Shown here: positions 23,581 through 29,162 of the stretch, one piece after another | Layout: each line of letters begins with the position of its first letter | Numbering within the stretch: the first letter of the stretch is position 1 | Source: a virus | Virus record (IMG/VR): IMGVR_UViG_3300044731_001095 | Span: 1 to 29,232 of that record | DNA length: 29,232 bases | Strand: one strand, 5' to 3' | Notes under the pieces: generated by a model | The model's input: only the letters and a program-made list of their open reading frames with translations | Told to the model about the DNA's origin: nothing | Database searches by the model: none | Program-made: the position numbers and the translations under genes

Positions 23581-24030
23581 TTAGAAGGGCTCTTCGCCGG
23601 CTTTAGGTTTCAGCCACTTGAAATCCGCGTACGTCGTCCCGTTCCCACCAGTGCGGTGGGTGACTTTTACGTGTGCGGTTTTCCCAACGAAGTCGTCCTT
23701 TTCAAGGATGATATTGGCTCCCTCCTTATCCTTGAACCCTAACACCTCCCGAACGGCCCCCATCTTCCAGCCGAACTTCGGCGTTAGAGTGAATGTTTCT
23801 TTCGCTTGGATTTCCTTCCCGTCCTCAGATTCAAGTGACATCCCAAGGGTCACTTTATCGAAGGTGATCTCCCCATCAGCGTCCGCGATGGCTTCGGCGG
23901 TGTATCCTTGAAAGATGAGCTTGGCGGAGTCCTTCAGTGTCTCGACTGACTCACTGAAGCTGGTGAAGGTTGCGATGTACGTCCCGACTGGGGCGAGTGA
24001 TTGCGATGGTTGTGGTATGTATGATGCCAT
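23581..24030 (-). CDS. Probable single-stranded DNA-binding protein
   Basis: A 149-residue protein starting MASYIPQPSQSLAPVGTYIA. The beta-rich body (KLIFQGYTAEAI, ITFDKVTLGMSLESEDG, FVGKTAHVKVTHRTG) with ADFKWLKPKAGEEPF at the acidic-aromatic end resembles DUF669-type and similar phage ssDNA-binding proteins that lie beside Sak4-type ATPases. The acidic C-terminus ending in Phe is the usual partner-binding tip of SSB-type proteins. The function comes from layout and neighbours; a decisive test is a fold search. Confidence 0.6.
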   Translation of the reverse strand: MASYIPQPSQSLAPVGTYIATFTSFSESVETLKDSAKLIFQGYTAEAIADADGEITFDKVTLGMSLESEDGKEIQAKETFTLTPKFGWKMGAVREVLGFKDKEGANIILEKDDFVGKTAHVKVTHRTGGNGTTYADFKWLKPKAGEEPF

Positions 24031-24063
24031 AGTTTAGGGTGTAAAAACTGCGGTGAGTGATGG

Positions 24064-25074
24064 TTACAGTCCTGCTTTTTGCAGGAAGATTGCCTGTGAG
24101 TTTTTGCTCGCGAGGATGCGGCTCGCGTAGCTAGCGGATACGTTGCGGTACGTTTGACCGGCTTGGATCTCTCCCCATTTCACAAGGAAGTCCGTCAACT
24201 TGCCCTGATCTTTGCCGCCCAAGAGCTCATCAAGGGCGTGGGGCGCATCCCCTGGCTCAACCGGCACCGGGTGATCCATTGGGATGTCATCCTGTGGCTC
24301 AACCGCCGAAGGCTGGGTAGGAGCGATAGGAGCGGCGAAGGTGGATGTGCCGAACACTGAGGCGACGGCCTCGAAGGTCATCGGGATCCGGTCAGGCAAT
24401 CCCGCTCGGCTCTTGCCGTCCCATGCAGACGTGTGGGATGTGAACAGCAGACGCTCCTTGCCGCCGGCGGCCAGCGTCTTCTTGCCTCGCTCCTCGACGA
24501 GCACCGTCTTGTAGTTGCCGAACCACAACTCATCACACCACCCCTTAGTGAGCGGCCCGCCCTTCTTACTCATCTTGAGCTCGTACCGATCGTATGGGAT
24601 GTTCTGCCCCGGTTCCGTGAACGCCTTGGCTTGAGCGTGAACCAGAAGAACTACGTGTTTCCCGCCGGCGATAAGCTTCTCAAGCGGGCCACGTAGGAAC
24701 TCGTCCCACTTGTCAGCGAGTCGGGTGTAGCCCTTACCGAAGCCACCATCGACGAGCTCGATAGACGCAACGCCTTCCGTGTCGCAGATATTGTCAGCCA
24801 ACATGGTTTCCATGCCGTCGGCCGTATCCAACACCACCGTGCGGAACTCTGCCGACGTGGCAGCGAGAGCCACCGCCTTCTGTACATCCCGCCAATTGCT
24901 CACTTTAAGCCGAGCCACGTCGAGCCCATCGCTTCCAGCCTCGGCGTCGATGAATAGCGGCTTGGGAAACTGACTGGCGAGAGTCGTCTTGCCTAGTCCT
25001 TCGATTGCGTAAAACACTACGCGCTGAGGTCTTGCGACCTTTCCTCTGATGATTTCCATTTTATGTTTGGGCAC
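24064..25074 (-). CDS. Sak4-like RecA-fold ATPase (AAA_24 type)
   Basis: A 336-residue P-loop ATPase. Walker A is IEGLGKTT (24-31), followed by FIDAEAGSDGLDV (41-53) and a Walker B-like TVVLDTADGME (about 78-88). Then HVVLLVHAQAKAFTEPG and DRYELKMSKKGGPL follow, the usual AAA_24 continuation. Such proteins (Sak4) promote single-strand annealing with an SSB, which lies next door. I chose the GTG at 25074 because it sits at the same distance from the leader repeat as the ATG at 26064 does; an ATG at 25059 is possible. The C-terminal 80 residues after a Pro-rich linker look like a separate small domain. Confidence 0.86.
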   Translation of the reverse strand: MPKHKMEIIRGKVARPQRVVFYAIEGLGKTTLASQFPKPLFIDAEAGSDGLDVARLKVSNWRDVQKAVALAATSAEFRTVVLDTADGMETMLADNICDTEGVASIELVDGGFGKGYTRLADKWDEFLRGPLEKLIAGGKHVVLLVHAQAKAFTEPGQNIPYDRYELKMSKKGGPLTKGWCDELWFGNYKTVLVEERGKKTLAAGGKERLLFTSHTSAWDGKSRAGLPDRIPMTFEAVASVFGTSTFAAPIAPTQPSAVEPQDDIPMDHPVPVEPGDAPHALDELLGGKDQGKLTDFLVKWGEIQAGQTYRNVSASYASRILASKNSQAIFLQKAGL

Positions 25075-25127
25075 ACTTCGTGCCTTGTTGGCTTTCGCCG
25101 TTTTGTTTTTTGCCCCGCTTAGAAGCG
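25075..25127 (-). promoter_or_regulatory. Structured leader element B before the Sak4-like gene
   Basis: Minus strand: hairpin CCGCTTCTAAGCGG (includes the upstream TAA), then GGCAAAAAACAAAA, then hairpin GGCGAAAGCC, then CAACAAGGCACGAA ending 2 nt before GTG. It matches element A at 26065-26120. AAGG could act as SD. Read on the plus strand, the second hairpin is followed by a T-rich run and could stop antisense transcription. Confidence 0.6.
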
Positions 25128-25568
25128 GAAGAGGTTTCTGCCGGCCACCAGAATTAGGAGGGCGTCGGCGGTTTTGAGTGTGACTTTGAGATTCGGGAAA
25201 AGGTTCTGCGCTTTCCCTTTAAGGTGGGCCTTCCACCGGTCGCCATGTGTCGCTTTGGTTCCGAGTCCGTGGTGCGCTTGCCACTTCTTCGGCGGCATGG
25301 CGATTAACTGGCACCGGTACGACACCAGAAGCCCCCGTATCAACCCATAGGACTGGAACATGGTCGCCATCGACGAGCCTGACATTTTGCCAGTGAATCG
25401 CGGGAGCTCCTCAAGGAAGCAAGCGGAGCTGTTGTATTTAATCAGCGGCTCCAGCAAGTCCCGGAGATCCGTCTCGGTCTCAGGCATTGGAACGGCTTGG
25501 ACTAATCCAACCTCATTTACCCATGCGACACCCCCGCTAACACCAGGGTCTATTGCGAGGTACATCAT
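25119..25568 (-). CDS. RuvC-like Holliday junction resolvase
   Basis: A 149-residue RNase H-fold nuclease. It starts MMYLAIDPGVSGGVAWVNEV, with Asp7 as the first catalytic acid in the usual DPGxxG. FLEELPRF gives Glu53/Glu54, and KTADALLILVAGRN near 132-145 gives Asp135 in the typical final helix. GLIRGLLVSYRCQLIAMPPKKWQ is the standard middle section of phage RuvC-like proteins. It would cut recombination or replication junctions before packaging. Starts with ATGA overlap of the upstream coiled-coil gene. Confidence 0.9.
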   Translation of the reverse strand: MMYLAIDPGVSGGVAWVNEVGLVQAVPMPETETDLRDLLEPLIKYNSSACFLEELPRFTGKMSGSSMATMFQSYGLIRGLLVSYRCQLIAMPPKKWQAHHGLGTKATHGDRWKAHLKGKAQNLFPNLKVTLKTADALLILVAGRNLFRF

Positions 25569-25762
25569 ACAAGAGCGAGCCTCCGATAAAATTCCTCCAC
25601 ATCACCCCGTGACGTGGACATTCCGCCTATAAGCTGCTTGGCGACGTCGATAACATCATCCCGTACTTGCTGCTCTAGTTCGAGCCGACGGATCTGTTGT
25701 TGCAATCGGATGTTCTCGTCGGTGACGAGTTTTATCGTAAGCTCTTTGGAATCCACGCTCAT
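25565..25762 (-). CDS. Small coiled-coil protein, unknown function
   Basis: A 65-residue protein, mainly one heptad-like helix (LVTDENIRLQQQIRRLELEQ), with GDVEEFYRRLALV at the end. The ATG at 25762 overlaps the previous stop as TAATG, and it overlaps the resolvase start as ATGA. Could be a partner of the resolvase or a phage-specific adaptor; unknown. Confidence 0.72.
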   Translation of the reverse strand: MSVDSKELTIKLVTDENIRLQQQIRRLELEQQVRDDVIDVAKQLIGGMSTSRGDVEEFYRRLALV

Positions 25763-26064
25763 TACTCAGCGCCCTCCAGGTTGAGCGGTACTTGGTCAGG
25801 GTCTTCTCCCCAAATGTCCGCCTTATCCTTAATGGCAGGCTGAGGCCCATTGATCGAAATGCTCGCATGGTGAGCTTTGCCCCGCTCATCCAGCTCGTAA
25901 TGGTGTGCAAAGCGGGACACTCGCGTTTCCCTGTTCGCTCGCCGGATTTCGTTGAGGTGACAAAGAAGTTGATTAACCGTGAGCCGGACTAAATCCTGCA
26001 TAGGGACATCCGCTTGTAGTTGCGCCTCTAACTCTGGAGGTATGGTCTGTATATTTTTCGACAT
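25762..26064 (-). CDS. Small protein, unknown function
   Basis: A 100-residue protein starting MSKNIQTIPPELEAQLQADV. Helices LVRLTVNQLLCHLNEIRRAN are followed by beta-like sequence (SRFAHHYELDERGKAHHASI) and an acidic tail (DQVPLNLEGAE). Preceded by leader element A, which ends 2 nt before the ATG. No family recognised. Confidence 0.72.
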   Translation of the reverse strand: MSKNIQTIPPELEAQLQADVPMQDLVRLTVNQLLCHLNEIRRANRETRVSRFAHHYELDERGKAHHASISINGPQPAIKDKADIWGEDPDQVPLNLEGAE

Positions 26065-26120
26065 AGTTCGTGCCTTGTTGCCCGTGGGCGGTTTTTGTTT
26101 TTTGCCTCGTTGTGAGGCGG
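26065..26120 (-). promoter_or_regulatory. Structured leader element A
   Basis: Minus strand: hairpin GCCTCACAACGAGGC, then GGCAAAAAACAAAA, then hairpin GCCCACGGGC, then CAACAAGGCACGAA, 2 nt before ATG. Blocks and order match element B at 25075-25127, while the hairpin stems differ in sequence but keep pairing. Confidence 0.6.
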
Positions 26121-26312
26121 TTACTTGACTGGCTCTCCGGCCAGCTTATCTATCAGCTTATTTATATCGGATACCCGATACATACCGCGCCCAATATCTA
26201 GCCGCCTAATGATCTGCGGATATTCCCATTGCAGCGTAGACGCGAGATCCGTACTTATCCCGAGCATTTCCGCCATGCCTTTGAGCGTGACGAGTAGAGG
26301 TTTTGCGCTCAT
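26121..26312 (-). CDS. AlpA/MerR-like small HTH protein
   Basis: A 63-residue protein starting MSAKPLLVTLKGMAEMLGIS. The sequence LKGMAEMLGISTDLASTLQ, then RRLDIGRGMYRVSDINKLID, fits the winged-helix pattern of excisionase or AlpA-type regulators, where the last part (YRVSDINKLI) is the usual end. I chose the ATG at 26312 (1 nt after the upstream stop) instead of the longer frame to 26357, which lies over the small membrane gene. It could be Xis or a replication/early regulator. Confidence 0.7.
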   Translation of the reverse strand: MSAKPLLVTLKGMAEMLGISTDLASTLQWEYPQIIRRLDIGRGMYRVSDINKLIDKLAGEPVK

Positions 26313-26313
26313 C

Positions 26314-26454
26314 TCAGAGGCGTTTTTGAGCGACCCGGATGTTTGAGTGCGCCTCATTCCGGCCTTCCTCCTTGCCGACGTTGCGCCCGTGGCTGTATCC
26401 CAGCCAGACGGATGCGAGGATGATCGCCGCTACGATTAGGCCCACCTCGATCAT
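26314..26454 (-). CDS. Small membrane protein, 46 residues
   Basis: A short frame not obvious from length alone: MIEVGLIVAAIILASVWLGY, one transmembrane helix at residues 4-20, then a charged tail (NVGKEEGRNEAHSN). AGGAGG lies 7 nt before its ATG and it overlaps the upstream stop as ATGA, and its TGA is 1 nt before the next ATG. These signals make it real. Function unknown; could be a superinfection or host-takeover protein. Confidence 0.72.
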   Translation of the reverse strand: MIEVGLIVAAIILASVWLGYSHGRNVGKEEGRNEAHSNIRVAQKRL

Positions 26455-26609
26455 GCGGATGCCTCCTCTCCGAAATAAGCTGCCAACGCTTCACGGATAA
26501 TCAGCGCCGCTGACACATCCCGACTTGCCGCTCTCTTTATGATTTTTCGCTTAACATTAGCGGCGAGCCGGATGTTCAGCGTTTCCTTGGGTTTATGTTT
26601 CGTTGCCAT
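26451..26609 (-). CDS. Ribbon-helix-helix (RHH) regulator, leftward operon
   Basis: A 52-residue protein starting MATKHKPKETLNIRLAANVK. It fits the RHH pattern: a basic beta strand (TLNIRLA), helix A (VKRKIIKRAASRD), helix B (SAALIIREALAAYFG). I chose the ATG at 26609 because AGGAG lies 5 nt before it. Two tandem operator-like repeats lie just upstream. As the first gene of the leftward early operon it is likely an autoregulated repressor. Confidence 0.82.
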   Translation of the reverse strand: MATKHKPKETLNIRLAANVKRKIIKRAASRDVSAALIIREALAAYFGEEASA

Positions 26610-26624
26610 TGCGACTCCTGTTGT

Positions 26625-26663
26625 AGCTAACTGTGATCGCACCGCAAGCTAACTGTGATCGCA
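26625..26663. promoter_or_regulatory. Tandem 17-bp operator-like repeats
   Basis: The sequence AGCTAACTGTGATCGCA occurs exactly at 26625-26641 and at 26647-26663, a 22-bp period, about two helical turns. They sit between the divergent RHH genes and just upstream of the leftward one, as expected of RHH operators. Confidence 0.72.
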
Positions 26664-26694
26664 GTGACCCAGAAAAGCGGCCACAAATCACCCT

Positions 26695-26722
26695 TTGATT
26701 CCCATTTTATCGGGGTTAGACT
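26695..26722 (+). promoter_or_regulatory. Candidate promoter for the plus-strand RHH gene
   Basis: TTGATT (26695-26700), 16-nt spacer, TAGACT (26717-26722); both four of six to consensus. It would lie 15 nt before the ATG. Confidence 0.35.
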
Positions 26723-26737
26723 GGATCTGAAAAAAAC

Positions 26738-26950
26738 ATGAAAAACACGCAACCTCCAGTGATTCGGAATCGGCCACTCATGCACCTAACGATGGAGGCA
26801 AAACTAAAAGAAGCGCTGGCAAATGAAGCCAAGCGCCTCGGAATCAGCGTTTCGCGCCTTGTTGAAGATGCCTGTGTTAGGCACTTAAATTTCCTTGAGG
26901 CCGAAGAGCGTGCGACTCGGCGGAATTTTGACCGGCAATCACCTCAGTGA
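26738..26950 (+). CDS. Second RHH-like protein, divergent
   Basis: A 70-residue protein starting MKNTQPPVIRNRPLMHLTME. It has a strand-like LMHLTME, helix EAKLKEALANEAKRLG, then SVSRLVEDACVRHLNFLEAE, which is the RHH helix A/B layout with a short turn (LGISVSR). It is read away from the first RHH gene across shared operators, so the pair could be a lysis-lysogeny type switch or an antagonist pair. No SD before the ATG. Its last 74 nt overlap the small minus-strand gene that comes from the right. Confidence 0.75.
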   Translation: MKNTQPPVIRNRPLMHLTMEAKLKEALANEAKRLGISVSRLVEDACVRHLNFLEAEERATRRNFDRQSPQ

Positions 26951-27086
26951 TAACCCCTGCAAACAACTCAGGGTCAACCTTAATTTGCTCCAACACACTC
27001 CCCGCGATCCTCTCTATCGCCTCCTGAGGCGTAACATTAGCGAGCCGAGCGATTTCCAACAATAGGGGATGCAGTGGGGTGTTCAT
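26877..27086 (-). CDS. Small protein, possible gene converging on the RHH gene
   Basis: A 69-residue frame (if started at MNTPLHPLLLEIARLANVTP) with helical, protein-like sequence (TPQEAIERIAGSVLEQIKVD, LFAGVITEVIAGQ). An ATG at 27095 is 3 codons longer. It overlaps the plus-strand RHH gene by 74 nt tail to tail, so one of the two might be untranslated. It lies divergent to the secreted protein with an inverted repeat between them. I keep it with modest confidence. Confidence 0.42.
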   Translation of the reverse strand: MNTPLHPLLLEIARLANVTPQEAIERIAGSVLEQIKVDPELFAGVITEVIAGQNSAESHALRPQGNLSA

Positions 27087-27106
27087 TGTTCGCATAAAAT
27101 ACGCAC

Positions 27107-27137
27107 AGGGGGTAGGACATTCGCGGGTGTACCCCCT
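27107..27137. promoter_or_regulatory. Operator-like inverted repeat
   Basis: AGGGGGTA (27107-27114) and its exact inverse TACCCCCT (27130-27137) with a 15-nt spacer, between a minus-strand gene and the secreted-protein gene. The half-sites are one strand turn apart on the same face. Confidence 0.5.
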
Positions 27138-27151
27138 AAAATGCCGGTTGT

Positions 27152-27181
27152 TTTACATCTGCCACGCCCGTCTGCTACGAT
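27152..27181 (+). promoter_or_regulatory. Candidate promoter of the secreted-protein gene
   Basis: TTTACA (27152-27157), 18-nt spacer, TACGAT (27176-27181). The -10 ends 8 nt before the ATG, so the transcript would have almost no leader. Confidence 0.45.
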
Positions 27182-27189
27182 CCCAACAA

Positions 27190-27699
27190 ATGAAGCGATA
27201 CATTCTCACCGCACTTTTTGCTGTAACCTGCTCATCACAAGCGAGACTGGGAGAGACCACCGACGGACTTGTTGCCCGCTATGGTGCAGTGAAAGCCTCC
27301 CGACTTGGCAACCCAGACCAATTCGCGTTTGCCTCCCCAGATGCCCACGTTGTCGCCACCGTTTACAAAGGGAAATGCGTGAAGCTGTCGTACTTTAAGC
27401 ACAACGCCGAAACGTGGAGCCAAAGCGAGATTGAGAACATTACGCGCGCCGCTGTGCCACCAGATTTTCAAGCATGGAAGCCCGCGCCAGACGGCGGTTT
27501 CTGCGCCAGCTTCAAGGGGGATACCGTAAAGCTGCTGATCGTCCCAACACGCCCCTCTCTAAAGCCAGACAAGTTCGCTCCCCTTGGTCAGTCACTAGAG
27601 TTCTCCCTTGAGCCAACAGCCCCGGCACTACCCAACGCACTCGCCGCCCCTGCGCAAAAGCGGCCAGCAATAGCGGCAAGAGAGCAGCGCCCGCGCTAA
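27190..27699 (+). CDS. Secreted cargo (moron) protein
   Basis: A 169-residue protein starting MKRYILTALFAVTCSSQARL, with a signal peptide (positive n-region, hydrophobic core, cleavage near SSQA). I chose this ATG because the longer frame from 27079 covers the upstream control region and has no signal. The body begins ETTDGLVARYGAVKASRLGN, a pattern seen in small bacterial secreted proteins (GETxxxxxxRYG), then a mixed beta region (HVVATVYKGKCVKLSYFKHN). The tail is Pro/Ala-rich. It has its own promoter and lies between immunity genes and attP, the standard place for a lysogenic conversion gene. Confidence 0.7.
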   Translation: MKRYILTALFAVTCSSQARLGETTDGLVARYGAVKASRLGNPDQFAFASPDAHVVATVYKGKCVKLSYFKHNAETWSQSEIENITRAAVPPDFQAWKPAPDGGFCASFKGDTVKLLIVPTRPSLKPDKFAPLGQSLEFSLEPTAPALPNALAAPAQKRPAIAAREQRPR

Positions 27700-27715
27700 A
27701 GCAAAAGGTGTGCCC

Positions 27716-27756
27716 ACGTCCCACGAGACGTCCCACGACCCACGGACGCCCCACGA
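27716..27756 (+). repeat. Left arm-type repeats of attP
   Basis: ACGTCCCACGA at 27716-27726 and 27728-27738, and ACGCCCCACGA at 27746-27756 (one change). The last two are 18 bp apart, the same spacing as the right pair. Likely integrase arm-binding sites. Confidence 0.68.
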
Positions 27757-27802
27757 CCACAGGTGCCATTGATCCCGTGCAGGTTACGCAATAACGCTCA
27801 CC

Positions 27803-27848
27803 ATTCGTAATCAGTAGGTCGCGGGTTCGATTCCCGCCACTGGCTCCA
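27803..27848 (+). other. att core: 3' half of tRNA-Thr(CGT)
   Basis: From an anticodon loop TTCGTAA (anticodon CGT) through TCAGT, variable loop AGGTC, T arm GCGGG-TTCGATT-CCCGC, 3' acceptor CACTGGC, T73 and CCA. The 5' half is absent: the bases before the loop cannot pair with TCAGT. It restores the host tRNA 3' end on integration. Confidence 0.8.
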
Positions 27849-27913
27849 GTTTAACTCTCTGGAGATGGGGCAGTTAACAGCAAAACAGGCACCGAGCAGC
27901 GAATGCCAGATAC

Positions 27914-27943
27914 CCGCTAAAAGCCGCTAAAAGCCGCTAAAAA
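27914..27943 (+). repeat. Three tandem 10-bp repeats near attP
   Basis: Unit CCGCTAAAAG three times, the last ending in A. A 10-bp period puts all copies on one DNA face; a possible excisionase or host-factor bending site. Confidence 0.6.
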
Positions 27944-27953
27944 CAGGTCTAAA

Positions 27954-27982
27954 ACGTCCCACGTTTGACCCACGTCCCACGC
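27954..27982 (+). repeat. Right arm-type repeats of attP
   Basis: ACGTCCCACG at 27954-27963 and 27972-27981, 18 bp apart, matching the left group. The second copy lies in the integrase promoter spacer. Confidence 0.68.
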
Positions 27983-27993
27983 TCACTTACAGT
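27965..27993 (+). promoter_or_regulatory. Integrase promoter, probably leaderless
   Basis: TTGACC (27965-27970), exactly 17-nt spacer, TACAGT (27988-27993). The ATG at 27999 is 5 nt after the -10, so transcription would start at about the ATG. The spacer holds an arm-type repeat, so integrase could repress itself. Confidence 0.55.
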
Positions 27994-27998
27994 GGGGT

Positions 27999-29162
27999 AT
28001 GCGTATCGAGCGGAGAGTAACCCCAGCCGGGACGGTATCATGGAGACTGGATCTCGGGCTGGTGGGTGGCACCAGACTACGCCGCACGTATGCAACTGAG
28101 GCTGAGGCAAAAGGAGCAATGGCCATTGCCAAGGCTGAGGCAAAAACACACGGCTTAAAGGCTCTGGAAGTATCCCACGCTGACCGGATCCGGTGGCAAA
28201 GCTGGGGGGAGAAGCTCCCGTCAGGGGTCAGCATAGACGCTGTTTTCAAATTCTACTTCGACCACCACCCCACTTTGCGCCCGGAGACCTCCGCCGCTGA
28301 GTTAATGGCAGAATATCGAGCCGAGTTGCATAGGCTGGGCCGGTCTCCTCGGTACATAAAAGAGACAATAGCCCTGCTGAAAGCGTCCCCTGTAGGCGAC
28401 CCACAGACACGGCCCACGCGAGACGCTGTCCTCCCTTGGATTACTCAAACCAACCTCGCTCCTGCCAGCCAGACCATGCGTCGAGCTGTATTGCGGGCGT
28501 TCTTCGAGTGGCAGGTGGCAAACCGTTATCTGTTGGCGAATCCACTGGCCGGAGCCGTGAACCGCATTCGGATTGCTCGAATCAAGCAGACGGAAATCAT
28601 GAGCTTCGGCGCTGTTTGTGCAGAAAAACTGCTTAAAACAGCCTCAAGCCCCGAGTTTTCCCCGCTCTTGGGATACGTAGTGGTCGCTATGTTTGCCGGA
28701 CTCAGGCCCGACGAGATCAAACGCACCACTCTGGCTTTGCTTGATCTTGAGGGTGGAACGATCCGGGTATCAGCCAAAGCGGCGAAAACTGGACAAACTC
28801 GGGTCATTGAGTTGGCACCAGCCGCAATTAAGTGGCTCACACATTGGAGAGAGATCAACCCGAGCGCACAAACGTTTTGCCCCTCGAATTTCCGGAAGCG
28901 GTGGGATTCACTCAGGGATGCCGCTGGACTGCTCAGTGAGTGGGTGCCGGATATTCTCCGCCACACATTCGCGTCGATGCACTACGCCATGCACCAGAAC
29001 GCCAGCCAGCTAAAGGCCATCATGGGCCATTCACAGGGGGAGAACACACTCTTCCAGCATTACCGAGCAGTCCAGACCATCTCCGGGGAGACCATCTCCA
29101 AGCGGATGGCGGAAGAGTTTTGGGCGCTCACCCCGTCAATGGGGGGTAAAAACAATCTTTAG
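27999..29162 (+). CDS. int: Tyrosine recombinase, phage integrase
   Basis: A 387-residue site-specific recombinase. The N-terminal part (RRTYATEAEAKGAMAIAKAE) is an arm-binding-like domain, residues about 95-190 a core-binding domain (SPRYIKETIALLKASPVG, RAVLRAFFEWQVANRYLLA). The catalytic domain has Arg236 (GLRPDEI), Lys263 (AAKTGQTR), the DILRHT box (Asp318 where the family usually has His, Arg321), His344 (MGHSQGENT) and the Tyr355 nucleophile (FQHYRAV). It integrates at the tRNA-Thr 3' half next to it. Downstream only 70 bp remain in the window. Confidence 0.95.
   Translation: MRIERRVTPAGTVSWRLDLGLVGGTRLRRTYATEAEAKGAMAIAKAEAKTHGLKALEVSHADRIRWQSWGEKLPSGVSIDAVFKFYFDHHPTLRPETSAAELMAEYRAELHRLGRSPRYIKETIALLKASPVGDPQTRPTRDAVLPWITQTNLAPASQTMRRAVLRAFFEWQVANRYLLANPLAGAVNRIRIARIKQTEIMSFGAVCAEKLLKTASSPEFSPLLGYVVVAMFAGLRPDEIKRTTLALLDLEGGTIRVSAKAAKTGQTRVIELAPAAIKWLTHWREINPSAQTFCPSNFRKRWDSLRDAAGLLSEWVPDILRHTFASMHYAMHQNASQLKAIMGHSQGENTLFQHYRAVQTISGETISKRMAEEFWALTPSMGGKNNL

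Larger units (their letters stand above)
27700..27998. other. attP region (no gene)
   Basis: A 299-nt stretch without a gene, between the cargo gene and integrase. It contains, from left to right, a group of arm-type repeats, the 3' half of a tRNA gene, a 10-bp tandem repeat, and a second group of arm-type repeats overlapping the integrase promoter. That is the layout of a phage attachment site with P and P' arms. Confidence 0.72.

Noticed and set aside
24190-24205. AAGTTGACG inside the Sak4-like gene, 14 nt before an out-of-frame ATG
   Set aside because: One base differs from the motif and the ATG opens a frame without protein-like content; probably chance.
26708-26740. A leftward promoter with TAAAAT near 26708
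   Set aside because: A TTCAGA/TAAAAT pair can be drawn, but the -35 is weak and it overlaps the candidate rightward promoter; not supported enough to list.
27079-27189. Upstream extension of the secreted-protein gene
   Set aside because: It runs over an inverted repeat and a promoter-like region, and hides the signal peptide that starts at 27190.
27790-27848. A complete tRNA gene
   Set aside because: Only the 3' half is present; bases before the anticodon loop do not pair with the 3' anticodon strand and no D arm or 5' acceptor strand is seen.
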